A stretch of DNA of 64,000 nt from Frigoribacterium faeni (GTDB lineage: Bacteria > Actinomycetota > Actinomycetes > Actinomycetales > Microbacteriaceae): NCBI RefSeq assembly GCF_007988805.1, contig NZ_BJUV01000004.1, positions 80,500-144,499 on the forward strand, given 5' to 3'. Below are positions 1 through 8,225 of the stretch, piece by piece. Under the pieces are notes generated by a model. That model saw only the letters and a list, made by a program, of their open reading frames with translations, was not told where the DNA came from and made no database searches. Both the position numbers and the translations under genes were made by a program. How positions within the stretch are numbered: the stretch's first letter is position 1; every line of letters begins with the position of its first letter.

Positions 1-371
1 CCGAGTCGAACGCCGACAAGGCCAAGAAGTTCGACGAACACGAAGAGGCCAATAAGTCCGAGATCGAGAAGATCACGGCACGTGCTGAGGCAGCCGAGAA
101 GGCCATCGCGGAACGCGAGACCAAGGAAGCCGCCGCCAAGCTCCGCGAGGAGATCGCCACTGAGAAGGGCTTCGCCGATCGCAAGATCAAGGCGTCCGCA
201 CTCCGTGGCTCCACTCGCGAAGAGCTCGAAGCACACGCCGACGAACTGCTCGAGCTGGTCCCCGCACCGCCCGCTGCACCCTCTGCTGAGGGTCAGGGCC
301 AGGTCGGTGCGGCCATCAAGGACGGCGAGATGTCGGCAGACGACATCGTCGCGGCGGCAACCACGCCGTAA
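1..371 (+). CDS. Phage capsid scaffolding protein, C-terminal part (cut by window edge)
   Basis: Read from base 3, the frame is open to a TAA at 369-371 and gives about 122 residues. Most is a charged Lys/Glu/Ala-rich helix of coiled-coil type (KAIAERETKEAAAKLREEIA and similar), with a tail rich in Pro and Gly. Long helical proteins immediately before the major capsid gene are typically scaffolds that template head assembly and are then lost or cleaved. The start codon lies to the left of the window. Identification rests on position and composition, not on a recognised motif. Confidence 0.7.
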   Translation, partial: ESNADKAKKFDEHEEANKSEIEKITARAEAAEKAIAERETKEAAAKLREEIATEKGFADRKIKASALRGSTREELEAHADELLELVPAPPAAPSAEGQGQVGAAIKDGEMSADDIVAAATTP

Positions 372-429
372 TCCCCGCTGGCGTTCGCCACGAACCCAAG
401 CGGCCACAACACACCACTAAGGAGGAATC

Positions 430-1407
430 GTGGCGGACAACATCTTCACGAAGGGCACGAAGTTCGCGCAGACCGCGCTGGCTCTGCTCCGCAAGACCAT
501 CAAGGCCCCCGGCCTGTTCACCACCCGGTACAGCGTCGCGGACTTCCGCGGTGCCGAGGGCGACACCATCGGTGTCAAGCGCCCCGCCGTCCTCGTCGCT
601 CGCGAGAAGGAGTGGCGCGGCGACGACGCGATCGTCATCGACAAGCTCGTCAACACCAAGATCCAGATCGCCCTGAACCGGCACATCTACAGTGCCGTGG
701 CGCTCTCGCCCGAGGAAGAGACCCTCGACGAGGTCAACTACGTGCGGGACGTGCAGGCACCGCAGGTCGACGCGGTCGGCAACGCGATCGCAGCGGTCAC
801 GGTCTCGGCGCTCACGAGTGCGAGCTTCGTCAACACGGTGAAGTTCAACCCAAACAGTGCCGACCCCTTCGAGTCCGACCCCCGCAAGGTCGCGATCCGC
901 GCCCGCAAGCTCTTCCAGAAGGCGCACGTGCCGACCACCGGGCGGTACTGGATCGTCGGTGCGGACATCTCCGAGGCCATCGCCTCGAACGACAAACTGC
1001 TCGACGTCGACACGTCCGGGCTGCCGGAGGCGCTGCGCGACGGAGTCGTGGGTCGCCTCGGCGGCTTCATCATCGTGGAGCTCGACGAGCTCGACCCGAC
1101 CGCGTCGTACTTCATCCACGAGTCGGCGATCGCATGGGTGGTCGTCGCCCCGGTGGTCCCGAACGGTGTCGCCAAGGGTGGTGGTGTCGCGGCCGGCAAC
1201 GGTCTCGCCGTCACGCAGCTGTGGGACTACGACAGCGACCACCTCCGGGACCGCTCGATCGTCCACGCCTTCACTGGCGCGGCACCGGTCACTGACCCGA
1301 AGGTCAACGCGGATGGCTCACTCGTCCTCGACGGCGACAACCAGCCGACGCTGCAGTTCGTCCGCGCCATCAAGGTCACCTACAGCACCACCGCGCCCAC
1401 CGCGTAA
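430..1407 (+). CDS. Major capsid protein
   Basis: A 325-residue protein beginning with GTG behind a strong GGAGG site at 421-425. It sits between the scaffold and the head-tail connector, where the coat protein of siphoviruses lies. Segments such as IQIALNRHIYSAVALSPEEE and IVGADISEAI resemble P22-like coat proteins of the HK97 fold seen in many actinophages. It would form the icosahedral shell. The C-terminal ~50 residues (VTDPKVNADGSLVLDGDNQP) look like a small beta-rich addition, perhaps surface exposed. The fold assignment is inferred from sequence style and gene order. Confidence 0.85.
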   Translation: MADNIFTKGTKFAQTALALLRKTIKAPGLFTTRYSVADFRGAEGDTIGVKRPAVLVAREKEWRGDDAIVIDKLVNTKIQIALNRHIYSAVALSPEEETLDEVNYVRDVQAPQVDAVGNAIAAVTVSALTSASFVNTVKFNPNSADPFESDPRKVAIRARKLFQKAHVPTTGRYWIVGADISEAIASNDKLLDVDTSGLPEALRDGVVGRLGGFIIVELDELDPTASYFIHESAIAWVVVAPVVPNGVAKGGGVAAGNGLAVTQLWDYDSDHLRDRSIVHAFTGAAPVTDPKVNADGSLVLDGDNQPTLQFVRAIKVTYSTTAPTA

Positions 1408-1422
1408 GGAAGGAGCGAGGTC

Positions 1423-1998
1423 ATGGCCGAAGCACTAGCAACGACCGACGATGTCTCGGCGGCTCTCGGCCGTGACCTCACCGCCTCCGAGGTAGCTTCC
1501 GTTGAGGAGCACCTTGACAAGACCTCTGAGCTGTTCCGCCTCGAGGCCCGTCAGCAGTTCACTGCTGGCGAGTCCAGGAACCGTCTCAGGGTCACGGACG
1601 GTGCCGTCACCTTGCCCCAGAAGCCCGTTGCCGAGGTCATCTCGGTGACGGGTGACTGGGCGCAGGCTCAGCCCGTCCCCCATGAACTCTTCGGCCAGCG
1701 ACTCAACATCGCTGGCCTCACCACGGGCGATTACATCCGTGTCCACTACAGCCACGGCGGCCCCGTCCCGGACCTGGCCCGCCTCACGGTTGCCGGCATC
1801 GTTGCGCAGCTGCTTGAGGCCGACCCGCGCGCCAAGGCCGGTGTCACGCAGCGTGGCGAGACCCGCGGCCCGTTCAGCGTCCAGGAGACTTACGCAGCTT
1901 GGGCACAGGGTTCAGCCCCGCGCCTGGCACCGGATGACGTCAAAGTCGCCCGGTCGTTCCGGGTCCGCTCGTACGGCTCGATCATCCAGGGGTACTGA
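1423..1998 (+). CDS. Head-tail connector (adaptor) protein
   Basis: The 191-residue product starts with ATG after AAGGAGCGAGG and lies 15 bp behind the capsid gene. It opens with a helical region (ATTDDVSAALGRDLTASEVA) typical of gp6/gp15-type adaptors that dock under the portal ring. The middle holds a beta-rich segment (RNRLRVTDGAVTLPQKPVAE). Its stop overlaps the next start (TGATG), so the neck genes are translationally coupled. Function comes from position between capsid and tail genes plus these features; no enzyme motif is present. Confidence 0.7.
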   Translation: MAEALATTDDVSAALGRDLTASEVASVEEHLDKTSELFRLEARQQFTAGESRNRLRVTDGAVTLPQKPVAEVISVTGDWAQAQPVPHELFGQRLNIAGLTTGDYIRVHYSHGGPVPDLARLTVAGIVAQLLEADPRAKAGVTQRGETRGPFSVQETYAAWAQGSAPRLAPDDVKVARSFRVRSYGSIIQGY

Positions 1999-2336
1999 TG
2001 GCTGGCGAGACCGTCACGTGGCACCACCGGGTAGCGACTGCCGAGCTCGACAGGTACGGCAAGCCTGTCTTCGAGCTCATCGACGACCCGATCAATTCGG
2101 TTCTCGTCGCACCGAACCTAGGCGACGAGGTCACCGGCACGGACGCCGACACCTCGAGCACGCGCATCACGCTCTACTTCAACGAGCAGGTGGGCATCGG
2201 CGCTGACGACCAGTTCACGGTTCGCGGCACCCGCTACGAGGTGAACGGCGGCGAGGCGGACTGGTCGTCGGGCTTCTCGAACTGGGATCCCGGTTCCGTC
2301 GTGCAGCTCTCCCGGACGGAGTACGTCGATGGCTAA
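1998..2336 (+). CDS. Head closure (stopper) protein
   Basis: A 112-residue, beta-rich protein that overlaps the connector stop by one base and is the second gene of the neck cluster. Its size, the order connector-stopper-neck-terminator and the segment FTVRGTRYEVNGGEADWSSG fit the head-closure family that plugs the connector after DNA packaging and offers the tail-docking surface. No catalytic motif is seen. It overlaps the next gene by 8 bases. Confidence 0.62.
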   Translation: MAGETVTWHHRVATAELDRYGKPVFELIDDPINSVLVAPNLGDEVTGTDADTSSTRITLYFNEQVGIGADDQFTVRGTRYEVNGGEADWSSGFSNWDPGSVVQLSRTEYVDG

Positions 2337-2598
2337 GTCTCGTGTGGTTCTGAACCGGCGCGGGTTCGGTGAGCAGGTCATGGCGTCACCTGGCATGGAA
2401 GCCGAGCTCACTCGTCACGCCTCCCAGATCGCAGCGCAGGTCCCTGGCGCATCGGTGCGTGCGATCCGGACGACAGCGGCCGGCGGTGGATCCCGTGTTC
2501 GCGTCCGTGTCGAGGCGGAGAACAGCTTCGAGCATCAGACCCGTGCAGCCCTCGTCGCTGCGATGCGCGCCGTCATGGGTAGCGCCACTCCCCGTTAG
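2329..2598 (+). CDS. Neck/tail-completion protein, HK97 gp10-like position
   Basis: This 89-residue basic protein (MAKSRVVLNRRGFGEQVMAS) starts inside the end of the stopper gene. Short basic proteins here in siphovirus operons belong to the neck or tail-completion group. A helix-rich N-terminus is followed by a beta hairpin (GSRVRVRVEAENSF) and an Ala-rich helix. The family cannot be proven by eye; assignment is mostly positional. Confidence 0.58.
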   Translation: MAKSRVVLNRRGFGEQVMASPGMEAELTRHASQIAAQVPGASVRAIRTTAAGGGSRVRVRVEAENSFEHQTRAALVAAMRAVMGSATPR

Positions 2599-2605
2599 GA
2601 GCCCC

Positions 2606-3019
2606 GTGGACGGCATCATCTACATTGACGTGCTCGCTGCCCTCATCCGCCGCGTCACCTTCATGTTGAGCGAGAGAGACGAACCGTTCGCATCCGACGT
2701 CGAGGTCTCGAACCGCAAGTCATCCGAACTCAGTCGAGCGGTCGTCCTGACGGTCGCACCTGGCGGCGGCACAGCGGACACGCTGCGGACCAGCTACGTC
2801 ACTGTCGACGTCATCTGCCGTGACGAGTTCGAAGCGGTCGACCTGATCAACCTGGTCCTGGCCCTGGCTACCAGCCGAGGGAACGGCGGGATGGTCGACG
2901 GGAAGCCATTCACACGCGCTGCCGTCAACGGAGGTCCGAACGAGGATTACGCGGCGGATGGCTGGTTTAAGCAGACCGCTCAGCTCGAGGTTGGGCATCG
3001 CGGCCGCAACCTCGTCTGA
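2606..3019 (+). CDS. Tail terminator protein
   Basis: The likely start is GTG at 2606, eight bases after the previous stop and behind an AGGAG site at 2597-2601; this gives 137 residues. The frame is open further upstream, but that part overlaps the neck gene out of frame. The protein mixes helix and strand (VDGIIYIDVLAALIRRVTF; TSYVTVDVICRDEFEAVDLI) like phage minor tail U/terminator proteins, which cap the tail tube once it has reached its set length. It is the last gene before the hairpin at 3035. Confidence 0.62.
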   Translation: MDGIIYIDVLAALIRRVTFMLSERDEPFASDVEVSNRKSSELSRAVVLTVAPGGGTADTLRTSYVTVDVICRDEFEAVDLINLVLALATSRGNGGMVDGKPFTRAAVNGGPNEDYAADGWFKQTAQLEVGHRGRNLV

Positions 3020-3034
3020 CCCACCACTCACTTC

Positions 3035-3056
3035 GGCCCTGCCGTCTGGCGGGGCC
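3035..3056 (+). terminator. Stem-loop after the neck gene block
   Basis: GGCCCTGCC (3035-3043) pairs with GGCGGGGCC (3048-3056) with one wobble or mismatch around a 4-base loop, followed by TTTC. It lies just after the tail terminator gene and before the tail tube gene, so it is probably a partial terminator that sets relative expression of head and tail genes. Confidence 0.55.
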
Positions 3057-3147
3057 TTTCGCATGCCCGGAACACCGGGACTCTTCCCACCGAGCCGGGA
3101 ACGCAAGGGGCACATGCCCGCCACTCAACTACTGGAAGGGGGGCCTC

Positions 3148-3705
3148 GTGGCCCTGAACTCAGAGAACGTCCGCGTCGCGGTCACGGGGGCGTGGTACGT
3201 CGGCCCCACGACGGCGACCGCACCCACCAGCGCGACCAGTCAGCTGCCCGTCACCATGGCCGACCTCGGCTACCTGTCCGAGGACGGTCTGACCGAGACT
3301 CGCGACCGGTCCACGAACCAGATCCGTGCATGGCAGAACTCGGCCCTCGTCCGTGAGAACGTGACCGAGTCGTCGATCCAATACACCGGCACCCTCATCG
3401 AGACGAAGAAGGAGACGGTCGAGGCGTACTACGGCACCGCGGTCGCCGCCGACGGGTCGATCAAGATCGATCCCGGCAAGACCGGTGGCCGCAAGTCCTA
3501 CGTCGTCGACGTCATCGACGGGGACGACCTCATCCGCATCTGGGTCCCGTCGGGTGAAGTCACCGAAGTCGGAGACCAGGTCTACGCGAACGGCGAGCCG
3601 ATTGGCTACGAGATCACGGTCACTGGCTACTCGGTCACCATCGCCGGCGAGACCTACTCCGCCGTCAAGTGGTACTCCGCCCTCGACACCACCGACGGGG
3701 AGTGA
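3148..3705 (+). CDS. Major tail tube protein
   Basis: A 185-residue protein that starts with GTG behind GGAAGGGGGG. The N-terminal half (VRVAVTGAWYVGPTTATAPT; TMADLGYLSEDGLTETRDRS) matches the style of actinophage tail tube proteins, which polymerise as hexameric rings around the tape measure. It lies directly before a small gene and the chaperone pair, the standard place. No Ig-like C-terminal decoration domain is visible. Hairpins on both sides suggest that its dosage is set separately from its neighbours. Confidence 0.82.
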   Translation: MALNSENVRVAVTGAWYVGPTTATAPTSATSQLPVTMADLGYLSEDGLTETRDRSTNQIRAWQNSALVRENVTESSIQYTGTLIETKKETVEAYYGTAVAADGSIKIDPGKTGGRKSYVVDVIDGDDLIRIWVPSGEVTEVGDQVYANGEPIGYEITVTGYSVTIAGETYSAVKWYSALDTTDGE

Positions 3706-3707
3706 GC

Positions 3708-3935
3708 ATGTACACCCGCCACGTGCAGACGGACGAGATCCGCGAGGTCACCGCAGAACAGCGAGCGGCTCAGGACAAGAACTTCTGGGTCCCCGTCACC
3801 GGTGACAACGTCACGGCTACCGAGCCGACCGTCGAGCCCACCCCCGCCGGCGAGCAGTCCGACGAGGGCGCTCCGGCCGGCGAACCGGTGGCCGTGCCCA
3901 AGACCACTCGGAAAGCGTCCGCGCCCACCAAGTGA
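3708..3935 (+). CDS. Small acidic phage protein of unknown function
   Basis: A 75-residue protein read from ATG 3708, whose ribosome site (GGGGAGTGAG) overlaps the stop codon of the tail tube gene. It is rich in Thr, Pro, Glu and Ala (EPTVEPTPAGEQSDEGAPAG) and ends with a basic tail (TTRKASAPTK), so it is probably disordered. Similar small genes occur between tube and chaperone genes in other actinophages. No function can be assigned. Confidence 0.65.
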   Translation: MYTRHVQTDEIREVTAEQRAAQDKNFWVPVTGDNVTATEPTVEPTPAGEQSDEGAPAGEPVAVPKTTRKASAPTK

Positions 3936-3940
3936 ACCAC

Positions 3941-3974
3941 CGGCATGCCGGGGCGCTCGGGTCCCGGCATGCCG
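3941..3974 (+). terminator. Perfect 12-bp stem-loop before the tail chaperone gene
   Basis: CGGCATGCCGGG (3941-3952) and CCCGGCATGCCG (3963-3974) are exact inverted repeats around a 10-base loop. No U-tract follows. It is either a weak terminator/attenuator or an mRNA-stabilising hairpin protecting the highly expressed capsid-tube messages. Confidence 0.5.
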
Positions 3975-4015
3975 CCACACCCACCGAGCATCTTCTACCG
4001 AGCCAGGAGAACACC

Positions 4016-4354
4016 ATGACCGACGTCGCACCCGCGAACGCACCTGTCCAGATCAAGCCGAAGTCCCGCCCGCCGCTCGTCGTCGAGTACGGGGGCCCCA
4101 CATACACCCTGACGGGCCGCATCCCGTCGGAGATCATGACCATCCAGGCGCAGTCGAAGGCCCCGCGCAACCCCGCGAAGGACGCGCAGGACGCGTACAA
4201 GCGCGAGGTCGGCATCGCGGTCATCGACAAGTTCTACGACCTCGTCGTCCCCGACGACTTCAAGGCCGTGCTCGACATGGAAGACCTCGCGCCCGTCTTC
4301 GAAGCATGGTCGGGGCACGTCGGCCTGGGGGAATCGAAGGACTCCGGCAACTAG
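4016..4354 (+). CDS. Tail assembly chaperone, short form (GpG-like)
   Basis: A 112-residue protein from ATG 4016 behind CAGGAG, ending at TAG 4352-4354. It lies directly before the tape measure gene and its last codons contain a run of G used for frameshifting into the next frame. Short chaperones of this class coat the tape measure protein while tube subunits assemble and do not end up in the virion. The N-terminus is Pro/Lys rich (VQIKPKSRPPLVVEYGGPTY) and the C-terminal half is helical. Confidence 0.82.
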   Translation: MTDVAPANAPVQIKPKSRPPLVVEYGGPTYTLTGRIPSEIMTIQAQSKAPRNPAKDAQDAYKREVGIAVIDKFYDLVVPDDFKAVLDMEDLAPVFEAWSGHVGLGESKDSGN

Positions 4355-4698
4355 CGGAGTCCTACCCCGACGAGCTCCTCTGGGAGCTCCACAAGCTCGG
4401 GATCCGCGTTGAGGACATTGGTGAGGCGGTCGACCACGTACAGGTCGACCGCCTTCTGCGTGTAGCCACGCGGAACCCATCCTCGGTGCTTTACGCGGCC
4501 CGCGCCGGCTGGGACTACCCCGTCAGCCGCGAATGGATGGCCGTCGCCGACTTCATCGACGCCTTCTATTCCGCGAACAGCAAGCGGAAACCGAAGCCGT
4601 ACCCACGCCCCTGGAAAGACAACAACACGAGCCGCTTGGGCAAGACGTCCCTCTCCCCTGCCGAAGCGCGGGAGGTGTTGCGGAAGAACAGGGGATGA
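4016..4698 (+). CDS. Tail assembly chaperone, frameshifted long form (GpGT-like)
   Basis: A -1 shift near 4327-4333 joins the short chaperone to a second frame that stays open to TGA 4696-4698. The extension (GIEGLRQLAESYPDELLWEL, then a helical, basic end LSPAEAREVLRKNRG) has no start codon with a ribosome site of its own. The layout of overlapping G and T frames just before the tape measure gene is one of the most conserved in long-tailed phages, and the ratio of the two products matters for tail assembly. The joined protein would have about 227 residues. Confidence 0.78.
4327..4333 (+). other. Predicted -1 ribosomal slippery site G-GGG-GAA
   Basis: The short chaperone frame reads GGG GAA preceded by G, i.e. 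G-GGG-GAA. Slipping back one base lets the glycine tRNA re-pair perfectly with GGG and enter the long frame (GGA ATC GAA). The A-site glutamate tRNA would re-pair imperfectly, so the shift may occur with only the P-site filled. The zero-frame stop follows 19 bases later. Confidence 0.65.
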
Positions 4699-4701
4699 CG
4701 C

Positions 4702-7449
4702 ATGTCGACCGAATCTGCCGTCGCCTACGTGAGTGTCGTCCCGGTCGCCAAGGGTGCCGGGAAGCTGATCGAGAAGGAGATCGACCCGGCGAGCCTCGGC
4801 ACGTCAGTCGGTTCCAAGATGTCGGGCGGGTTCCTCAAGTCCGTCGGGTCGATGGCCGTGAAAACGACCGCTGTAATCGGCGGTGCCGTCACGGCCATCG
4901 GTGCGACCATCGCCGGCGTCGCCGCTAAGAAGGGCATCGACCGGCTCCTCGACATCGATGATGCCCAGGGCAAGCTCAAGGGCCTCGGTCACAACGTCGA
5001 TGGCATCGCGAAGATCATGGACAGCGCTCTAGCGTCCGTGAAGGGCACCGCGTTCGGTCTCGGTGACGCAGCCACCGTCGCAGCTTCCGCGGTCGCCGCC
5101 GGTATCAAGCCCGGCACCGACCTGACGAAGTACCTGTCTCTGACAGCCGACGCCGCCACCATCGCGGGCGTCTCGCTTGACGAGATGGGCTCCATCATCA
5201 ACAAGACCACGACGAGCGGCAAGGTCTACACCGACAGCCTGAACCAGCTCGCCGACCGTGGCATCCCGATCTTCCAATGGCTACAGGATGAGTACGGCGT
5301 CAGCGCCGAGAAGCTCTCCGAGATGGTCCAGAAGGGCGAGGTCGACTCGGCCACGTTCCGCAAGGTCATCGAGGACAACATCGGCGGCGCAGCCCTCGCC
5401 TCAGGCCAGACCGTCCGCGGCGCTTGGGCAAACGTCGGAGCCGCTCTCGGCCGTCTCGGAGCCATGTTCCTCAAGGGCGGCGTCGCAGGCGCTCCGGCCC
5501 TGTTCACGTCCATCATGAACGCCGTCGACCGGGCCGCGACTGCACTGCAGCCCTACGCCGACACCTTCAACACCAAGATCGTCGACGGCATGGCAGCCCT
5601 CGCAGGCTGGATCGACCGCATCGACTTCGGAAAAGTCGTCGGCGGCGTCCAAGGCCTCTACGACTTGATCGTCAAGGGCGACTTCACCGGCCAGCTCGGG
5701 TCGGCATTCAGCATCACCGAGGACTCCGGATTCGTCGACTTCATCCTCACCGTCCGAGACGCCATCACCGACCTTTTCTCGTCAGCCCAGTCCGGAGACT
5801 TCTCCGGAATGTCGACGTCACTGACCAGCATCGGCGGCGCAGTCAAGCCGCTCCTGCCGTTCTTCGCGCAGGTCGGTAAAGGCTTCTCGCAGATCGCCGG
5901 CGCGGCTGGTGAAGTCGTCGCGAGCGGGCTCCCGCTGCTGGTGCCGATCCTCGAGTCGTTCTCGGAGATCCTCGGCTACCTCGGCGACAACACGCAGCTG
6001 CTCACACCTCTGATCCTCGCGCTCGCCGCCGGGTTCGTCGTGTACCGGTCAGCGCAGGTAGCGGCGACAGCCGCGGCCGTCATCGGCCTTCCCATCAAGA
6101 TCGCTTCCATCGCGGCCGACATCGCGCGCACGCAAGCCCTGAATCGCAGCAGCGCTGCCACGATCCGACAGATGGGTCTCGAACGGGCGTCGACTGCTAC
6201 GAGGATTGCCGCGACTGGGTCCATCACGGCATCCACGATCGGACTGACCGCTCAGGCGGTCGCTCAGAAAGCTGTCACGGCGGCGCAGAAGGTCGGCATC
6301 GTCGTCACGAAGGCATTCAACGCCGTCCTTCGCGCGAACCCTATCGGCATCATCATCACGCTGATCGCGGGACTCGTGGCCGGCCTTATCTGGTTCTTCA
6401 CCCAGACCGAGGTTGGGCAGGACGCATGGGCCTCGTTCATGTCGTTCCTCGGAACCGCGTGGACGTGGATCCAGAACGCGTTCTCGATCGGCATCGACTT
6501 AATCGTCAACGCGTGGCAGACCTTCTGGGCCGGCCTTGTGTCGATCGTGACGGTCGTGTGGACGGCCATCGTCTTCGCGGTGACTACCTACATCAACATG
6601 GTCGTGACCGTCATCTCCACAGTGGTCGCATTCGTGGTCGGGTTGTGGAACGCCTTCTGGACTGGGCTCAGCCTGATCGTGTCCACGGTGTGGTCGGCAA
6701 TCGTGTTCGTAGTCACCACCTACATCACCATGGTGCAGACGATCATCACCACGATCGTGACGACGATCATGACGGTCTGGTCCACAGTCTGGGGCGGCAT
6801 CAGTGCCTTCTTCGCGCTCGTCTGGGCCGGGATCGTCTTCGCCGTCACCGCCTACATCACGACGGTCCGGACAGTGATCACCACAGTCATCACGGCGATC
6901 AGTGGAGTCTGGAACAGCATCTGGTCCGGCGTCAGTTCGTTCTTCGCCGGCATCTGGTCGGGCATCGTCTCCACGGTCAGCACCGTCGGGGCGGTCTTCG
7001 CGTCAGCATTCGGTGGAATCGCCGACACTGTCCGCAATGCCTTCGACGGCGTCGTGGGGATCATCCGGACGTCCATCAATGGCGTGATCGGACTGGCGAA
7101 CAGTGCCATCAATTCTCTGAACGGCATCTCGGTCGCCATCCCGGACTGGGTGCCAGGCATCGGCGGCGGCAGCTTCGGCTTCGCCATCCCTAACATCCCG
7201 ATGCTCGCCGAGGGCGGGATCGTATCCCGCCGACCCGGTGGGATCCCAGCGATCGTCGGCGAGGGACGTTACGACGAGGCCGTGGTGCCGCTGTCGCCGA
7301 GGAACCTCGAGCAGCTGTCCGGCGGACGTTCTGGGCCGACGACACAGACCACCGTTCAGGTCGATGTCCACGCTGTGGACGGCATGGACGCGGCGACCGT
7401 CGGGCAGATCGCTGGCGACACCATCAATTGGCAGCTCCGGAGGGCCTGA
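4702..7449 (+). CDS. Tape measure protein
   Basis: The largest phage gene, 915 residues, lies three bases after the chaperone stop. The N-terminal ~270 residues contain a TP901-type tape-measure region (DEMGSIINKTTTSGKVYTDS; LADRGIPIFQWLQDEYGVSA). Hydrophobic helices at about 430-455 and 545-565 and a long Trp/Ile/Val-rich region from 605 to 780 made of 44-residue repeats follow. The C-terminus has the usual GGIVSRRPGGIPAIVGEGRY stretch. The protein sets tail length; at about 0.15 nm per residue (family rule) the tail would be near 137 nm. Its stop overlaps the next start. Confidence 0.93.
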   Translation: MSTESAVAYVSVVPVAKGAGKLIEKEIDPASLGTSVGSKMSGGFLKSVGSMAVKTTAVIGGAVTAIGATIAGVAAKKGIDRLLDIDDAQGKLKGLGHNVDGIAKIMDSALASVKGTAFGLGDAATVAASAVAAGIKPGTDLTKYLSLTADAATIAGVSLDEMGSIINKTTTSGKVYTDSLNQLADRGIPIFQWLQDEYGVSAEKLSEMVQKGEVDSATFRKVIEDNIGGAALASGQTVRGAWANVGAALGRLGAMFLKGGVAGAPALFTSIMNAVDRAATALQPYADTFNTKIVDGMAALAGWIDRIDFGKVVGGVQGLYDLIVKGDFTGQLGSAFSITEDSGFVDFILTVRDAITDLFSSAQSGDFSGMSTSLTSIGGAVKPLLPFFAQVGKGFSQIAGAAGEVVASGLPLLVPILESFSEILGYLGDNTQLLTPLILALAAGFVVYRSAQVAATAAAVIGLPIKIASIAADIARTQALNRSSAATIRQMGLERASTATRIAATGSITASTIGLTAQAVAQKAVTAAQKVGIVVTKAFNAVLRANPIGIIITLIAGLVAGLIWFFTQTEVGQDAWASFMSFLGTAWTWIQNAFSIGIDLIVNAWQTFWAGLVSIVTVVWTAIVFAVTTYINMVVTVISTVVAFVVGLWNAFWTGLSLIVSTVWSAIVFVVTTYITMVQTIITTIVTTIMTVWSTVWGGISAFFALVWAGIVFAVTAYITTVRTVITTVITAISGVWNSIWSGVSSFFAGIWSGIVSTVSTVGAVFASAFGGIADTVRNAFDGVVGIIRTSINGVIGLANSAINSLNGISVAIPDWVPGIGGGSFGFAIPNIPMLAEGGIVSRRPGGIPAIVGEGRYDEAVVPLSPRNLEQLSGGRSGPTTQTTVQVDVHAVDGMDAATVGQIAGDTINWQLRRA
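6514..7020 (+). repeat. In-frame 132-bp (44-residue) repeats inside the tape measure gene
   Basis: Residues 605-648, 649-692 and 693-736 align without gaps, each beginning W-x-x-x-W and carrying VW-x-x-IVF-x-VT-x-YI in the middle; a fourth, partial copy begins at residue 737. DNA copies have diverged, so this is an old duplication kept at protein level. Confidence 0.8.
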
Positions 7450-8225
7450 TGCTTCTGATCGACATCGCAGGCTTGACCTTCCACGGGCAAGAGTCAACGG
7501 CACCGGCGAGTGACTACTTGCTCATCGAGCCGGATGGTTTCACCGGGTGGGATGACGGGGTCGACATACGCCGAACGGAAGTCGAACGGGCCAACGCACA
7601 CGGTTCGTTCGACGCGTTCGGCTTCCTCTCCGCCCGGGTCGCGTCAGTGTCCGGTGTATGCATCGGCTCGAGCCAAGCGAGCACAGAGCAGATAGGCAGT
7701 CGGCTGACTGGTCTGCTGGCCGGTGGTGGAGCCGGCCGCATGCTGGTGCAACGTGACAGCGGGAACCAGTTCGCTACAGGCCGTCTGGCCGCAAGGACCC
7801 GGTTCGCACCGCGATCTTCGAACCCTGAGCTTGCCGACTTCCAGATCCAGATGTGGTTCCACAACCCGCGAAAGTACGGCGGGGCCCAGGAGTTCACATC
7901 CGCCGCCGATGGCCGGTGGACGGCCTACCACCGAGGGAACTTCGACGCCTCTCCTTTCATCACGGTGACGGGCAATGCGCCGAGCTACACCATCGGCGGG
8001 CCCAACAGCACCGTCTACAAAGTGCAGGAGCCCGTCACCCCCGCCGCGCCACACGTGATCGACCTAGGAAGTGGACAGATCACGGTCGGCGGGGAGCTTC
8101 GTTTCGGGATTGCCTCACAGGCCGACACGTGGGTCATTCCGTCCGGACAGCAGATCGCACAGCGGATCGTGCCTGACGGCGGCACCATCCAAGCAACCGA
8201 GCTCGTAAGGGACACCTTTATCTGA
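7449..8225 (+). CDS. Distal tail (Dit-like) protein
   Basis: A 258-residue protein whose ATG overlaps the tape measure stop (TGATG-type coupling). It is the first gene after the tape measure, the place of the distal tail hub. The N-terminal part contains a galectin-like beta pattern (SDYLLIEPDGFTGWDDGVDI; RTEVERANAHGSFDAFGF) typical of such proteins, and the C-terminal half reads as a beta domain with NAPSYTIGGPNSTVYKVQEP. It would form the hexameric ring joining the tube to the baseplate. An upstream in-frame start exists but would overlap the tape measure gene. Confidence 0.75.
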   Translation: MLLIDIAGLTFHGQESTAPASDYLLIEPDGFTGWDDGVDIRRTEVERANAHGSFDAFGFLSARVASVSGVCIGSSQASTEQIGSRLTGLLAGGGAGRMLVQRDSGNQFATGRLAARTRFAPRSSNPELADFQIQMWFHNPRKYGGAQEFTSAADGRWTAYHRGNFDASPFITVTGNAPSYTIGGPNSTVYKVQEPVTPAAPHVIDLGSGQITVGGELRFGIASQADTWVIPSGQQIAQRIVPDGGTIQATELVRDTFI

